NCBI RefSeq assembly: GCF_004923315.1
Contig: NZ_CP039650.1
Coordinates: forward strand, 2,567,501-2,631,500
From: Azospirillum sp. TSA2s
Lineage (GTDB): Bacteria; Pseudomonadota; Alphaproteobacteria; Azospirillales; Azospirillaceae
DNA length: 64,000 bases
Reading direction: 5' to 3'
Positions 52,874 to 62,082 of the stretch are shown here, one piece after another. The translations under genes were made by a program, and so were the position numbers. Each line of letters begins with the position of its first letter. The stretch's first letter is position 1. The notes below the pieces were generated by a model that was not told the origin of the DNA, did no database searches, and saw only the letters and a program-made list of their open reading frames with translations.

Positions 52874-54985
52874 TCAGGATGACTTGGCCCCCGCCTTCCC
52901 CGCCGCCTTACCCAGGGCCTCCAGCACCGCGCCGTCGCTGAGCAGTTCCGGAAGGGCGATGCCGTCCGGCGCGCCGGGGCCGTAGACGATGTTGAAGGGA
53001 ATGCCGTACCGGTCGTGATCGGACAGGAACTTCGCGATCGTTGTGTCCGGCCGGGTCCAGTCGGCGCGCATCGCCACCACGCCCTTGTCCTCCAGCCGCT
53101 CGGCAACTTCGCCGCGGTTCAGGACCAGCTTCTTGTTGGCCTGACAGGTGATGCACCAGTCGGCGGTCACGTCGACGAAGACGGTGCGGCCGGCGGCGAC
53201 ATGGTCGCGGATCGTCGATTCGACGAAGGGCACCCAGCGCGCCTTGCTGTCGCTGACCACCGGCGCCGCGCCGGCCGACGGGCCGACCGCCGCCGGCATG
53301 GCGAAGGCGGCGACCGCCAGCACACCGGCCAGCGCCGGGCCGGCGGTCCGCGCCACGCCTCCGGCACTCCGCCCGACCCACAGCGCCAGCACCAGCGCCG
53401 ACATCAGCAGCCCGACCGTCGCCGCTGCCACCTCGCCGATCTGCGCGGTCAGCACCGACAGCAACCAAACCGCCGTCAGCATCAGCGCGAAGCCCAACAC
53501 GATCTTCAGCTTCGCCATCCAGCGTCCCGGCCGCGGTAGCCATCCGGCCACCCGCGGCCAAGCCGCCACCGCCAGATAGGGCAGCGCCAGCCCGACACCC
53601 AGAGTCGCAAAGATCGCGTAGACCTCCACCGGCCCCTTGGACAGCGCGAATCCGACCGCCGTGCCGAGGAACGGCGCCGAACAGGGCGTCGCCAGCAGGG
53701 TTGCGAACATGCCGGTGGCGAACGGCCCGGCCAGCCCGTCGCCGCCCAGCCTGTCGGCCAGCGCGCGCGGCAGCGGCACCTCGAACAGCCCCCACAAATT
53801 GGCCGAGAACAGCGTGACCAGCACGACCATGAAGACCAGGAACAGCGGCTGCTGGAACTGGATGCCCCAGCCGACCGCCCCGCCCGCCGCCTTGATGCCG
53901 ACCAGGACCGAGGCCATCAGCAGGAAGGAGGTGAGGATGCCGGCTGCGCTTGCCAGGAATCCGGCTCGCACCGCGGCGGGTGCCCGTCCGCCATGCTTGA
54001 CCACCGACATCAGCTTCAGCGACAGCACCGGCAGCACGCAGGGCATCAGGTTCAGAATCAGCCCGCCCAGCAGCGCCACCCCGAGCATCGCCACCAGACC
54101 GACCCCGCCGGGAGTCGGCGCGGCGGAACCGGCTGATGCCGTGACCGGCGCCTCGACCGCCTTGTCACCGTCGACCAGGGTGAGCGTCATCGCGCGCCCG
54201 GCCAGATCCAGCCCGGGCTGCGGGTCGGTCACCGTCAGGGTCAGACGGACATGGCGGTCATTGTCGGAAAAAACGGTCTTGGGGGCGGAGAAGGTCAGGG
54301 CCGGATCGGTCTCGACGAACAGGTCGGGGGTGACGAAGCCGTCGGCGGCGGTCGCCTCCACCTCCAGCGATGCCCCCTTGCCGCGCACGGACTCGATGCG
54401 CAGCAGCCCGTTCGGACCCTTCGGCACCAGCGCCTGGGCGCGGGCCACGTCATTGGCGACACCGCTGGGCTCCGCCGGCCCGACCGGCAGTGCAAGCGCG
54501 AGGTCCAACGTCTGCGGCACGCAGATCTCCGAACAGACCAGCAACTCGGCAGTCAGCGCCAGATCGACGGACTTGCCGGGCGTCGTCGGCGCCCCCTGGA
54601 TCGGGAACAGCACGGCCGTGTCATATCCCGCCGTCTCGAACCCCAGGACGGAGAAGCGGTGCGGCGCCGGATAGGACAGCGTCGCCTCGCCCAGGTTGCC
54701 AGAGCGGCTCCAGTCCAGGCGCGGCGCGAATCCGGCATCGCCGGGGGAGCGCCAATAGGTCTTCCACCCCGGCTCCAGCCGCAATTCCAACCCCAGCGGC
54801 AGCGCCGTCAGGTCGCCGGTGCCGCGCACCGCGGACACCAGCCGCGCCTCCACCGGCCCGGCCTTGGTCCAGGCGCCGATCCCATCCCCTGCCCCGGTGC
54901 CCTGGGCAAAAGCAGGTATGGCGCCGCCGGCGAGCACGGCCAGAAGCAGCAGGAGGGTGACGGCATGTCTTTTCATCGCGCGCAC
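52874..54985 (-). CDS. DsbD-type thiol:disulfide interchange protein (protein-disulfide reductase)
   Basis: A 703-residue membrane reductase. A signal peptide (~1-28) is followed by an N-terminal periplasmic domain (~30-285; the pair CSEIC is the candidate redox site), a DsbD-like membrane core with eight segments carrying NLMPCVLPVLSLKL and LLATPCSAPFLGT (the two transmembrane cysteines), and a C-terminal thioredoxin-like domain with DWCITCQANK. It carries electrons from cytoplasmic thioredoxin to the periplasm. The domain layout resembles ScsB-like members. The GTG at 54985 has a good GGGA spacing; ATG at 54976 is the alternative. Confidence 0.93.
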   Translation of the reverse strand: MRAMKRHAVTLLLLLAVLAGGAIPAFAQGTGAGDGIGAWTKAGPVEARLVSAVRGTGDLTALPLGLELRLEPGWKTYWRSPGDAGFAPRLDWSRSGNLGEATLSYPAPHRFSVLGFETAGYDTAVLFPIQGAPTTPGKSVDLALTAELLVCSEICVPQTLDLALALPVGPAEPSGVANDVARAQALVPKGPNGLLRIESVRGKGASLEVEATAADGFVTPDLFVETDPALTFSAPKTVFSDNDRHVRLTLTVTDPQPGLDLAGRAMTLTLVDGDKAVEAPVTASAGSAAPTPGGVGLVAMLGVALLGGLILNLMPCVLPVLSLKLMSVVKHGGRAPAAVRAGFLASAAGILTSFLLMASVLVGIKAAGGAVGWGIQFQQPLFLVFMVVLVTLFSANLWGLFEVPLPRALADRLGGDGLAGPFATGMFATLLATPCSAPFLGTAVGFALSKGPVEVYAIFATLGVGLALPYLAVAAWPRVAGWLPRPGRWMAKLKIVLGFALMLTAVWLLSVLTAQIGEVAAATVGLLMSALVLALWVGRSAGGVARTAGPALAGVLAVAAFAMPAAVGPSAGAAPVVSDSKARWVPFVESTIRDHVAAGRTVFVDVTADWCITCQANKKLVLNRGEVAERLEDKGVVAMRADWTRPDTTIAKFLSDHDRYGIPFNIVYGPGAPDGIALPELLSDGAVLEALGKAAGKAGAKSS

Positions 54986-55028
54986 TGTTCTCTTCCCTGG
55001 AAGGGGCGCATCGGCGTCCCCGACACCC

Positions 55029-55046
55029 TATATGATAGCCCATATA
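55029..55046. promoter_or_regulatory. AT-rich inverted repeat in a divergent promoter region
   Basis: TATATG, six bases, CATATA, in the 185-base region between the divergent DsbD-type gene and yqgE. The overlapping CATATAAT looks like a -10 element for yqgE. It could be an operator or a promoter pair; no known regulator was matched. Confidence 0.4.
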
Positions 55047-55170
55047 ATGGTGACAAAGCTCGGCCGGTGCTGTCACACTCCGGTGAAAGCGTCGCCAGAG
55101 CGCCAACCACAACCGACCGTAGGGACGGGGGCGGTCTTCCGCACCGAACCGACGACAAGGATAATCGCCC

Positions 55171-55761
55171 ATGCCGCGCCTGACCAAGTCTCCGGACTCC
55201 AAGACCACGGAATCGCTGACCGGCCAGCTGCTGATCGCCATGCCCGGAATGGAGGACCCGCGTTTCCAGCGCACGGTCATCTATGTGTGCGCCCACAATG
55301 AAGACGGCGCAATGGGTCTGGTGGTGAACCGGCTGTTCGGGTCGATCACGTTCGAGGATTTGCTGGAACAGCTCGACATGGACATCCCGCAGCCGACCCA
55401 CAATCTGCCGGTGCATTACGGTGGTCCGGTCGAGTCGGGCCGCGGCTTTGTCCTGCACTCCACCGACTATGTCCGCGACGGCACGCTGGTGGTGAACGAC
55501 GACGTGGCCCTGACCGCCACCATCGACATCCTGCGTGCCATCTCCGAAGACCGCGGCCCGCGCCGCAACCTGCTGCTGCTCGGCTATGCCGGCTGGGGGC
55601 CGGGGCAACTGGACGCCGAATTCCAGGCCAACGGCTGGCTGAACGTGCCCTGCGACGAAAAGCTGCTGTTCGACACCGACCTGGACGCCAAGTGGGAACG
55701 CGCCATCGGCAAGCTCGGCGTCAGCGTCTCCATGCTGTCGGGCGAGGCCGGGCACGCCTGA
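55171..55761 (+). CDS. YqgE/AlgH family protein (DUF179)
   Basis: A 196-residue protein of the YqgE/AlgH family. LTGQLLIAMPGMEDPRFQRT followed by VIYVCAHNEDGAMGLVVNR is the family signature, with GGPVESGRGFVLHS and LLLLGYAGWGPGQLDAE further on. The molecular function is not established. It is divergent from the DsbD-type gene and convergent with moaE. The ATG at 55171 gives the normal family length. Confidence 0.94.
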   Translation: MPRLTKSPDSKTTESLTGQLLIAMPGMEDPRFQRTVIYVCAHNEDGAMGLVVNRLFGSITFEDLLEQLDMDIPQPTHNLPVHYGGPVESGRGFVLHSTDYVRDGTLVVNDDVALTATIDILRAISEDRGPRRNLLLLGYAGWGPGQLDAEFQANGWLNVPCDEKLLFDTDLDAKWERAIGKLGVSVSMLSGEAGHA

Positions 55762-55785
55762 GCGCGCCCTATCCCGCCTGACGGT

Positions 55786-56238
55786 TTACTCCGCCCACCG
55801 TGCCGCCGCCGCGTCGTCGCTCTCCTTGGCCTCGACCCAGCGTTCGCCTTCCGGCGTCGCTTCCAGCTTCCAGAACGGCGCCTTGGTCTTCAGCCAGTCC
55901 ATCAGGAAACGGCAGGACTCGAAAGCGGCGTCGCGGTGGGCCGAGGCGGTGGCGACCATGACGATGCGGTCCCCCGGCTCCAGCCGGCCGTAACGGTGGA
56001 TCACCAGCACATCGTCCAGCGGCCAGCGGCGACGCGCCTCCTCCTCGATGGCTTCCAGCTGTTTCTCGGTCATGCCGGGATAATGCTCCAGCGTCATGGC
56101 GCTGACGGCAGCACCGCCGGCGATGTCGCGCACCAGCCCGACGAACATCGCCACCCCGCCGACGCTGGTTCGACCGGCGGTGAAGGCGGCATATTCGGCG
56201 CCGACGTCGAATTCCTCGGCCTGGACACGGATCGCCAT
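55786..56238 (-). CDS. moaE: Molybdopterin synthase catalytic subunit
   Basis: A 150-residue subunit that, with thiocarboxylated MoaD, puts two sulfurs into precursor Z to make molybdopterin. VGLVRDIAGG, LEHYPGM, IHRYGRLEPGD and ASAHRDAAFESCRFLMDWLK are conserved, followed by the KTKAPFWKLE region with the active-site lysines. Third gene of moeA-moaD-moaE on this strand; four bases separate it from moaD. Confidence 0.96.
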   Translation of the reverse strand: MAIRVQAEEFDVGAEYAAFTAGRTSVGGVAMFVGLVRDIAGGAAVSAMTLEHYPGMTEKQLEAIEEEARRRWPLDDVLVIHRYGRLEPGDRIVMVATASAHRDAAFESCRFLMDWLKTKAPFWKLEATPEGERWVEAKESDDAAAARWAE

Positions 56239-56242
56239 GCCG

Positions 56243-56494
56243 TCAGCCCCCCGTTACCGGCGGGAACAGCGCAATCTCGTCGGTCGCGGAGATCGGGTGG
56301 TCGTAGGGCACATGCTCCTGGTTCACCGCCACCTTGACCAATTTGCTGTTGGCCAGCGCCTCGGCATGGCGCGGGCTGCGGGTCTTCAGCCATTCGACCA
56401 GTGCGCCGGCCGTGGTCACCTCCGCCGGCAACTCCACGGTCTCGGTCGGCACGCCGATCTTGCTGCGCAGCCAGGCGAAATAGAGAATCTTCAT
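56243..56494 (-). CDS. moaD: Molybdopterin synthase sulfur carrier subunit
   Basis: An 83-residue ubiquitin-like protein. It starts MKILYFAWLRSKIG and ends in the required Gly-Gly (FPPVTGG), which becomes a thiocarboxylate. The internal VKVAVNQEHV and D-E-I-A-L-F-P-P-V are typical of MoaD. The ATG at 56494 follows GAGG by seven bases; a GTG one codon upstream is less likely. Sits between moeA and moaE. Confidence 0.95.
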   Translation of the reverse strand: MKILYFAWLRSKIGVPTETVELPAEVTTAGALVEWLKTRSPRHAEALANSKLVKVAVNQEHVPYDHPISATDEIALFPPVTGG

Positions 56495-56504
56495 CACGCG
56501 ACCT

Positions 56505-57758
56505 CTACAGGAATTCTTTGAAAGGCAGGAAATCGACGGTCATGCCGGGTTCGACCCGCGCCAGATCCTCCGGCAACTCGATCAGGCCCTCGGACTCCAC
56601 CAGTGACGACAGCACACCGGCACCGTCGCGGGGGTATTTCGCCGCAACCAGCGCGCCGTCCTCACCACGGGCCAGCGACCCGCGCAGGAACTCGCGCCGC
56701 CCGGGCTTCTTCTTGTGGGCGAAGCTCGCGCGCACCGGGATCGCCCGGGGCGTCTCGTCCGCCGCCCCCATCAGCCGCAGCAGGATCGGCCGGGCGATGC
56801 GCAGGAAGGTCACCACCACCGCAACCGGATTGCCCGGCAACCCGACGAACACCGCGTCGCGCACACGGCCCAGTGCCACCGGCCGGCCCGGCTTGATCGC
56901 CAGCCGCCAGAAATCCAGCCGCCCGTTGGCTTCGACCGCCGGTTTGACGTGATCCTCCTCCCCGGTGGACATGCCGCCGGAGGTGATCAGCGCGTCATGG
57001 CTCGTCGCGGCATCGGCCAGCGCATCTCGGATGGCCTCGAACCGGTCGGGCAGGATGCCGAGGTCGGTGACGGCGCAGCCCAGCCGGGTCAGCAGCGCGA
57101 TCAGGGCAAAGCGGTTGGCGTCATAGACGGCGCCGGGCTCCAGCGCCTGCCCCGGCTGCCGCAACTCGTCGCCGGTGGAGAACACCGCCACCCGCAGCCG
57201 GCTGCGCACCTGCAGCACCGCATGGCCCAGCGAGGCCGCAAGCGCGATGTCCTCCGGCCGCAAGCGGCGCCCGGCGGCCAGCACCACGGACCCTTCGCGT
57301 ACGTCCTCGCCCGCCAGCCGGCGATTGACGCCGCGGCGGATGCCCACAGGCAGGGTGACGGTGGTACCGTCGCTGCGGCAATCCTCCTGCATGAACACCG
57401 TGTCCATGCCGGCGGGCATCGGCGCACCGGTGAAGATGCGCACCGCCTCCCCCCGCACCGCCGGCCGGCCGAGCCACTGCCCGGCGGCGACCCGCGCCGT
57501 CACCGGCAGCACGGTCTCCCCATCGGCGGCGAGATCGTCGAAGAACACGGCATAGCCGTCCACCGCGGCATTGTCGTGCGGCGGCACGTTGAAGGGAGCC
57601 ACCAGATCGGCGGCCAGCACCCGGCCGAGCGCAGCGGACAGCGGCACGGTCTCCGTCGCCGTCACCGGCCCGACCCGTCCGGCCAGCAGCGCCAGCGCCG
57701 GCTCCACCGCCATCATCGGCCCGCCGAAGGCGAAGCAATCATTGTCGAGTTGCACCAT
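56505..57758 (-). CDS. moeA: Molybdopterin molybdenumtransferase MoeA
   Basis: A 417-residue enzyme inserting molybdate into adenylated molybdopterin. The MoeA domains are visible: PPHDNAAVDGYAV, RIFTGAPMPAGMDTVFMQED, the MPT-binding ITSGGMSTGEEDHVKP and LGRVRDAVFVGLPGNPVAVV, then a C-terminal domain. Complete length. GTG three codons upstream is possible but ATG at 57758 gives the usual N-terminus. Starts the moeA-moaD-moaE unit (10 bases to moaD). Confidence 0.95.
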   Translation of the reverse strand: MVQLDNDCFAFGGPMMAVEPALALLAGRVGPVTATETVPLSAALGRVLAADLVAPFNVPPHDNAAVDGYAVFFDDLAADGETVLPVTARVAAGQWLGRPAVRGEAVRIFTGAPMPAGMDTVFMQEDCRSDGTTVTLPVGIRRGVNRRLAGEDVREGSVVLAAGRRLRPEDIALAASLGHAVLQVRSRLRVAVFSTGDELRQPGQALEPGAVYDANRFALIALLTRLGCAVTDLGILPDRFEAIRDALADAATSHDALITSGGMSTGEEDHVKPAVEANGRLDFWRLAIKPGRPVALGRVRDAVFVGLPGNPVAVVVTFLRIARPILLRLMGAADETPRAIPVRASFAHKKKPGRREFLRGSLARGEDGALVAAKYPRDGAGVLSSLVESEGLIELPEDLARVEPGMTVDFLPFKEFL

Positions 57759-57828
57759 GGTCGCCACTCTAGTCCGCCGCGGCGTCCGCTGCGAAGAGGG
57801 AAAAGGCGTCCTTTCCGGGACGTGGCAT

Positions 57829-58500
57829 TCAGCCGCCGAACAGCCCGGGAATCTCGTCCACCCGCGTCAGCAGCCGGTCCGGCCGCCGCGCCGCCAGCGC
57901 ATCCTCACGCGCATAACCCCAGGCGACTGCGGCACAGCCCATGCCCAGCGCCCGCGCGGCGTCGATGTCGCGCACCTCGTCGCCGATGCCGATGGCAAGC
58001 TCCGCCGGAACGCCGGCCTTGCGCAGCAACTTGCGGAACTTCGCCGCCTTGCCGAACAGCGAGGCGCCGCAGCCGTAATGCGCCACCTGCCCGGCCGCCT
58101 CCGATCCCAGGATGCTGCGGATGTTCTCCACCGAGTTCGAGCTGACGATGGCGACGGTCACGCCCCTGTCGTGCAATGCCCGCAGCATCTCCGGCACACC
58201 GTCGAACAGCCGGATGCCGTCGATGTCGCGCGCCATCAGCTGCCGCATGTGGTTGGCGATGAAGGGCAGCTTCCAGTTCGGCACCCGCAGGTGCCGCATG
58301 ATCTGCCGCGCGTCATAGCCGCGCAACCGCTCCACCTCGTCCGCCTGCACGCGGTTGAAGCCATAACGGTCGGCGACACCGTTCAAGACGCCGATGAACC
58401 AGGGAAACGAGTCGGCCAGCGTGCCGTCGAAATCGAAGACGGCGAGCCGATAACCGCGGCGATCGAGCGCCTGCGGCATGCGGGAATGTGCGGTATCCAT
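57829..58500 (-). CDS. HAD-superfamily phosphatase (Gph-like)
   Basis: A 223-residue HAD hydrolase. Motif I is FDFDGTLADSFPWF, motif II VAIVSSNS, and motif IV IGIGDEVRDIDAARALGM. The cap region (~35-95) is helical. Relatives include phosphoglycolate phosphatase and a FMN phosphatase-like group; the substrate is not known. It sits between mobB and moeA on the same strand, but a role in cofactor synthesis is only suggested by position. Confidence 0.88.
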   Translation of the reverse strand: MDTAHSRMPQALDRRGYRLAVFDFDGTLADSFPWFIGVLNGVADRYGFNRVQADEVERLRGYDARQIMRHLRVPNWKLPFIANHMRQLMARDIDGIRLFDGVPEMLRALHDRGVTVAIVSSNSVENIRSILGSEAAGQVAHYGCGASLFGKAAKFRKLLRKAGVPAELAIGIGDEVRDIDAARALGMGCAAVAWGYAREDALAARRPDRLLTRVDEIPGLFGG

Positions 58501-58538
58501 GTCGTCTCTTGGTATGTCAAAACAGCGAAGGCAGGGCC

Positions 58539-59039
58539 TCACCCCAACCCGCACCTCTCCACCACGAACGCCGCAATCGCCTCGGCGTCGTTCAGGTCCA
58601 GCACCGGCACCGGGCATCCCGGAACCAAGCCGTCGCTGGCAACCGCGACGATGGTCGGATCGTCGGGCGCGATCAGCGCCTTGTCCACCTCGGCCCGCCA
58701 GACCTCGATCTTCTCGTGGCGGTCGCGCTTGAAGCCCTCGACCAGCAGCAGGTCGACCGGCGCCACCTTGCCGATCAGCTGCTCAAGCGTCAGCTCCGGC
58801 TCGCCGTCGCGCAGCTCGTGCATCAGGGCCCAGCGCCGGGGGGAGCTTACCAGCACCTCCGTGGCGCCGGCCAGGCGATGGTTGTGGCTGTCCTTACCGG
58901 GATGGTCGATGTCGAAGCCCTTGTGGGCATGCTTGACCGTCGACACGCGCAAGCCGCGCGCCGTCAGCGCCGGGATCAGCCGCACCATCAGCGAGGTCTT
59001 GCCGCTGCCGCTCCAGCCGGTCAGCCCAAAGATTTTCAT
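58539..59039 (-). CDS. mobB: Molybdopterin-guanine dinucleotide biosynthesis protein MobB
   Basis: A 166-residue P-loop GTP-binding protein. Walker A is GLTGWSGSGKTSL. TVKHAHKGFDIDHPGKDSHN and RLAGATEVLVSSP, then DLLLVEGFKRD, are the MobB signature. It helps MobA attach GMP to molybdopterin for bis-MGD enzymes. mobA is not in the window. The ATG at 59039 is 12 bases after pgsA. Confidence 0.95.
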   Translation of the reverse strand: MKIFGLTGWSGSGKTSLMVRLIPALTARGLRVSTVKHAHKGFDIDHPGKDSHNHRLAGATEVLVSSPRRWALMHELRDGEPELTLEQLIGKVAPVDLLLVEGFKRDRHEKIEVWRAEVDKALIAPDDPTIVAVASDGLVPGCPVPVLDLNDAEAIAAFVVERCGLG

Positions 59040-59050
59040 GTCGGAAACTT

Positions 59051-59653
59051 TCAACCGGCGCTGCGGGCGGAACGGGCGGCGCCGGGCTTCGCCGGCTGCT
59101 CGGCCATCATATGGGTCAGTCCGGCGCGCATGTAATCCCACCCGGTGTAGAAGGTCAGAGCCGCGGCGATCCACAGCCCGACCGTGCCGATGAAGGTCAC
59201 CGGCAGTTCCGCCGGACCATAATCGCCGACGATCAGGAAGCCCAGCGCGATCATCTGGATCGTCGTCTTCCATTTCGCCAGCCAGGTTACCGGCACGCCG
59301 ACATGCAGCCCGGCCAGATACTCGCGCAGTCCCGAAACCAGCACTTCTCGCAGCAGGATCACCACCGCCGGCAGGATCGACAGGCCGGTCAGCCGGTGGA
59401 ACCCCGCCAGCATGATGAGGGTCGCCGCCACCAGCAGCTTGTCGGCGATGGGATCCAGGAACTTGCCGATCACGCTTTCCTGCGCCCAGGCCCGCGCCAG
59501 ATAGCCGTCGAACCAGTCGGTGATGCAGGCGGCGGCATAGAGCGAGCACGCGGTATAGGCCGCCCAGGCCTCCGGCACATAGAACAGCCCGACCACCAGC
59601 GGGATCACCGCGATTCGCGACAGGGTCAGCAGGTTGGGCAGGCTGGTCAGCAT
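59051..59653 (-). CDS. pgsA: CDP-diacylglycerol-glycerol-3-phosphate 3-phosphatidyltransferase
   Basis: A 200-residue integral membrane enzyme that makes phosphatidylglycerol phosphate. It has the CDP-alcohol phosphotransferase motif D-G-x2-A-R-x8-G-x3-D-x3-D (DWFDGYLARAWAQESVIGKF then LDPIADK) and about five membrane segments. Start LTSLPNLLTLSRI is typical. The ATG at 59653 has no clear ribosome site; a GTG 14 codons upstream is the alternative. It follows uvrC by 78 bases, a conserved pairing. Confidence 0.94.
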   Translation of the reverse strand: MLTSLPNLLTLSRIAVIPLVVGLFYVPEAWAAYTACSLYAAACITDWFDGYLARAWAQESVIGKFLDPIADKLLVAATLIMLAGFHRLTGLSILPAVVILLREVLVSGLREYLAGLHVGVPVTWLAKWKTTIQMIALGFLIVGDYGPAELPVTFIGTVGLWIAAALTFYTGWDYMRAGLTHMMAEQPAKPGAARSARSAG

Positions 59654-59731
59654 GACGGAAAACTCGAACCGCTGGAGGATGTCGCCGCTCGGCACCCGTG
59701 AGAGCGCCGGCTGGTTTGTTGTGCCCGCATT

Positions 59732-61678
59732 CTAACCATCGGGATGGAAGTGATCGTATATCTTTTTCGCAACCGTGCGATTGATCCCTTCCACCGCCTC
59801 CAAATCGGCCAGCCCGGCGCGCGCCACCGCCGCCCCGCTGCCGAAGTGATGCAGCAGAGCCTTCTTGCGGGCGGGACCGATGCCGGCGATCTCGTCGATC
59901 GGCGATTTGCCGATGGCCTTGGTCCGCTTGGCCCGGTGGGTGCCGATGGCGAAGCGGTGGGCCTCGTCGCGCAGCCGCTGCAGGAAATACAGCACCGGGT
60001 CGCGCGGCTCCATCTGGAAGGGCGGGCGGTTCTCCATGAAGAAATGCTCACGCCCGGCGTCGCGGTCCGGCCCCTTGGCGATGCCGACCAGCGTCACGTC
60101 GTCGATGCCCAGTTCCGCGAACACCTCCAGCGCGACGTTCAGCTGTCCCAGACCGCCGTCGATCAGCACCAGATCGGGCCACGTCCCCAGGCTGCGTTCC
60201 GGATCCTCCTTCACCGCCCGGCCGAATCGGCGGGTCAGCACCTCGCGCATCATGGCGAAGTCGTCGCCGGCCGCCCCCTGCTCGCGAATGTTGAACTTGC
60301 GGTAGGCGTTCTTGATGAAGCCCTCCGGCCCGGCGACGATCATCGCGCCGATGGCATGCGCCCCCTGGATGTGGGAGTTGTCGTAGACCTCGACCCGCTC
60401 CGGCGGTCCGTCCATGCCGAAGGCGGCGGCCACACCCTCCAGCAGCCGCGCCTGGCTGGAGCTTTCGGCCAGCCGGCGCCCATGCGCCTCCCGCGCGTTG
60501 GTCAGCGCATGTTCGACGATCCGCCGCTTCTCGCCGCGCTTCGGCTCCGCCAGTTCGACCTTGTGCCCGGCGCGCACGGCCAGCGCCTCGCTCAGCAGCT
60601 CCAGTTCCGGCAGGGCGTGGCTGACCAGCACCAGCGGCGGCGCCGCCTTGTTCTCATAGAACTGGGCGATGAAGGCGGCCAGCACCTCCTCGGTCTCCGC
60701 CGCCTTGTCATGGCTGGGGAAATAGGCGCGGTTGCCGTAGTTGCGCCCGCCGCGGAAGAAGAAGACCTGGATGCAGGTCACCCCGCCCTCGGCATAGGCG
60801 GCGATGACGTCGGCATCCTCCACCACCCCCTCGACATTGATGTCCTGGTGGGCCTGGATCGCGGTCAGCGCGCGGATACGGTCGCGGTAGCGCGCCGCCG
60901 TCTCGAAATCCATGGCGTCGGAGGCGGCCATCATCCGGTCGGCGAATTCCGTCTGGATGTCGCGGCTCTTGCCCGACAGGAAGGCGCGGGCCTGACCGAC
61001 CTGCGCCTGATACTCCGCCGGGCTGACGCGGCCGACGCAGGGCGCGGTGCAGCGCTTGATCTGGTATTGCAGGCAGGGCCGGGTGCGGCTGGCGAACACC
61101 GTGTCGGCGCAGTTGCGCAGCAGAAAGGCGCGCTGCAGCGCCGTGATCGTCCGGTTGACCGCCCCGGCGGAAGCGAAAGGACCGAAATAGTCGGCATCGC
61201 GCCCGCGCGCGCCACGGTGCTTGGTCAGCTGCGGATAGTCGTGGTCCCTGGTAATCATGATGTGCGGAAAGGTCTTGTCGTCCCGCAACAGCACGTTGTA
61301 CCGAGGCATCAGCTTCTTGATCAGGTTCGATTCGAGAAGCAGCGCCTCCACCTCGGTGTGGGTGTTGACGAACTCCATCGTCTCGGTCTCCGCGACCATG
61401 CGCTGGAGCCTGACCGGCAGCTTTCCGACCTGGGTGTAGTTCGTCACCCGGCGCTTCAGGTTGCGCGCCTTGCCGACATACAGGACCGCCCCGTCACCCG
61501 CCAGCATGCGGTAGACGCCCGGCGTCTGCGGCAGGGTCTTCAAATGCTCACGAATGATCTCGACGCCACGGTTGATGTCGGCCGGCCGCCGTTTCGGACG
61601 CGCGGCAACGTCCTCGCCGACCGGGGCATCGGCGTCGGAAGAGGAAACCAGGGGCTCTGAGGAATGCGTTTCGGACAT
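59732..61678 (-). CDS. uvrC: Excinuclease ABC subunit C
   Basis: A 648-residue nucleotide-excision-repair nuclease that makes the two cuts around a lesion. An N-terminal GIY-YIG domain (~40-130, with LPQTPGVYRM and LYVGKARNLK), a cysteine-containing linker (CLQYQIKRCTAPCVG), a UVR motif, an RNase H-like C-terminal nuclease domain (VEVYDNSHIQGAHAIGAMIV, LVLIDGGLGQLNVA) and tandem helix-hairpin-helix motifs at the end are all present. The ATG at 61678 is chosen because upstream sequence looks non-coding. Confidence 0.96.
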   Translation of the reverse strand: MSETHSSEPLVSSSDADAPVGEDVAARPKRRPADINRGVEIIREHLKTLPQTPGVYRMLAGDGAVLYVGKARNLKRRVTNYTQVGKLPVRLQRMVAETETMEFVNTHTEVEALLLESNLIKKLMPRYNVLLRDDKTFPHIMITRDHDYPQLTKHRGARGRDADYFGPFASAGAVNRTITALQRAFLLRNCADTVFASRTRPCLQYQIKRCTAPCVGRVSPAEYQAQVGQARAFLSGKSRDIQTEFADRMMAASDAMDFETAARYRDRIRALTAIQAHQDINVEGVVEDADVIAAYAEGGVTCIQVFFFRGGRNYGNRAYFPSHDKAAETEEVLAAFIAQFYENKAAPPLVLVSHALPELELLSEALAVRAGHKVELAEPKRGEKRRIVEHALTNAREAHGRRLAESSSQARLLEGVAAAFGMDGPPERVEVYDNSHIQGAHAIGAMIVAGPEGFIKNAYRKFNIREQGAAGDDFAMMREVLTRRFGRAVKEDPERSLGTWPDLVLIDGGLGQLNVALEVFAELGIDDVTLVGIAKGPDRDAGREHFFMENRPPFQMEPRDPVLYFLQRLRDEAHRFAIGTHRAKRTKAIGKSPIDEIAGIGPARKKALLHHFGSGAAVARAGLADLEAVEGINRTVAKKIYDHFHPDG

Positions 61679-62082
61679 GACCAGAATGTCGTCGAGCGGC
61701 CGTCGCGGGTCAACTGTTGGGCACGCGAAGGACGCATGCGGAGCGACTCGCCCCTCCGGAAGAATATCCACGAAACCTGTGGATAAGTTTGTCGATAACG
61801 ACGGGGGTAGCCCATCCGGAGCTAGGCGCCACAACGGGTCGCATGCTTCCGCCTATTTTTTAGGCATTTTTGTTAAGCCGTTGATTTCCTTAGGTCAGGT
61901 ACGAGTCAAGGGCGGGAATTGACGCGCGGCCACAAAATTGTCTCGGGGCTACAGGCGCCTCTTGCGCGGGGTGGGACACCTGTGTAAAACGCGCGGTCAT
62001 TTTCGCCGCACCGCACCCGCCCCGCCGGCCGCAAGGCTCCAGACGGACGTGCCTTTCCCTGTTTAAGGATTGCAATTCGCCA
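61679..62082. other. uvrC upstream region with DnaA-box palindrome and small hairpin
   Basis: A 404-base gap between uvrC and the SDR gene. It contains an inverted repeat TATCCAC-GAAACCT-GTGGATA (61765-61785) that includes a perfect DnaA-box match, TGTGGATAA (61778-61786). It also has a hairpin GCCTA-TTTTT-TAGGC followed by ATTTTT (61851-61871) in an AT-rich patch, which likely marks the uvrC promoter zone or the end of the SDR transcript. No gene is supported. Confidence 0.55.

Noticed and set aside
61765..61786. Replication origin
   Set aside because: There is just one DnaA-box palindrome, no AT-rich unwinding region with repeats and no parA/parB or dnaA neighbour.
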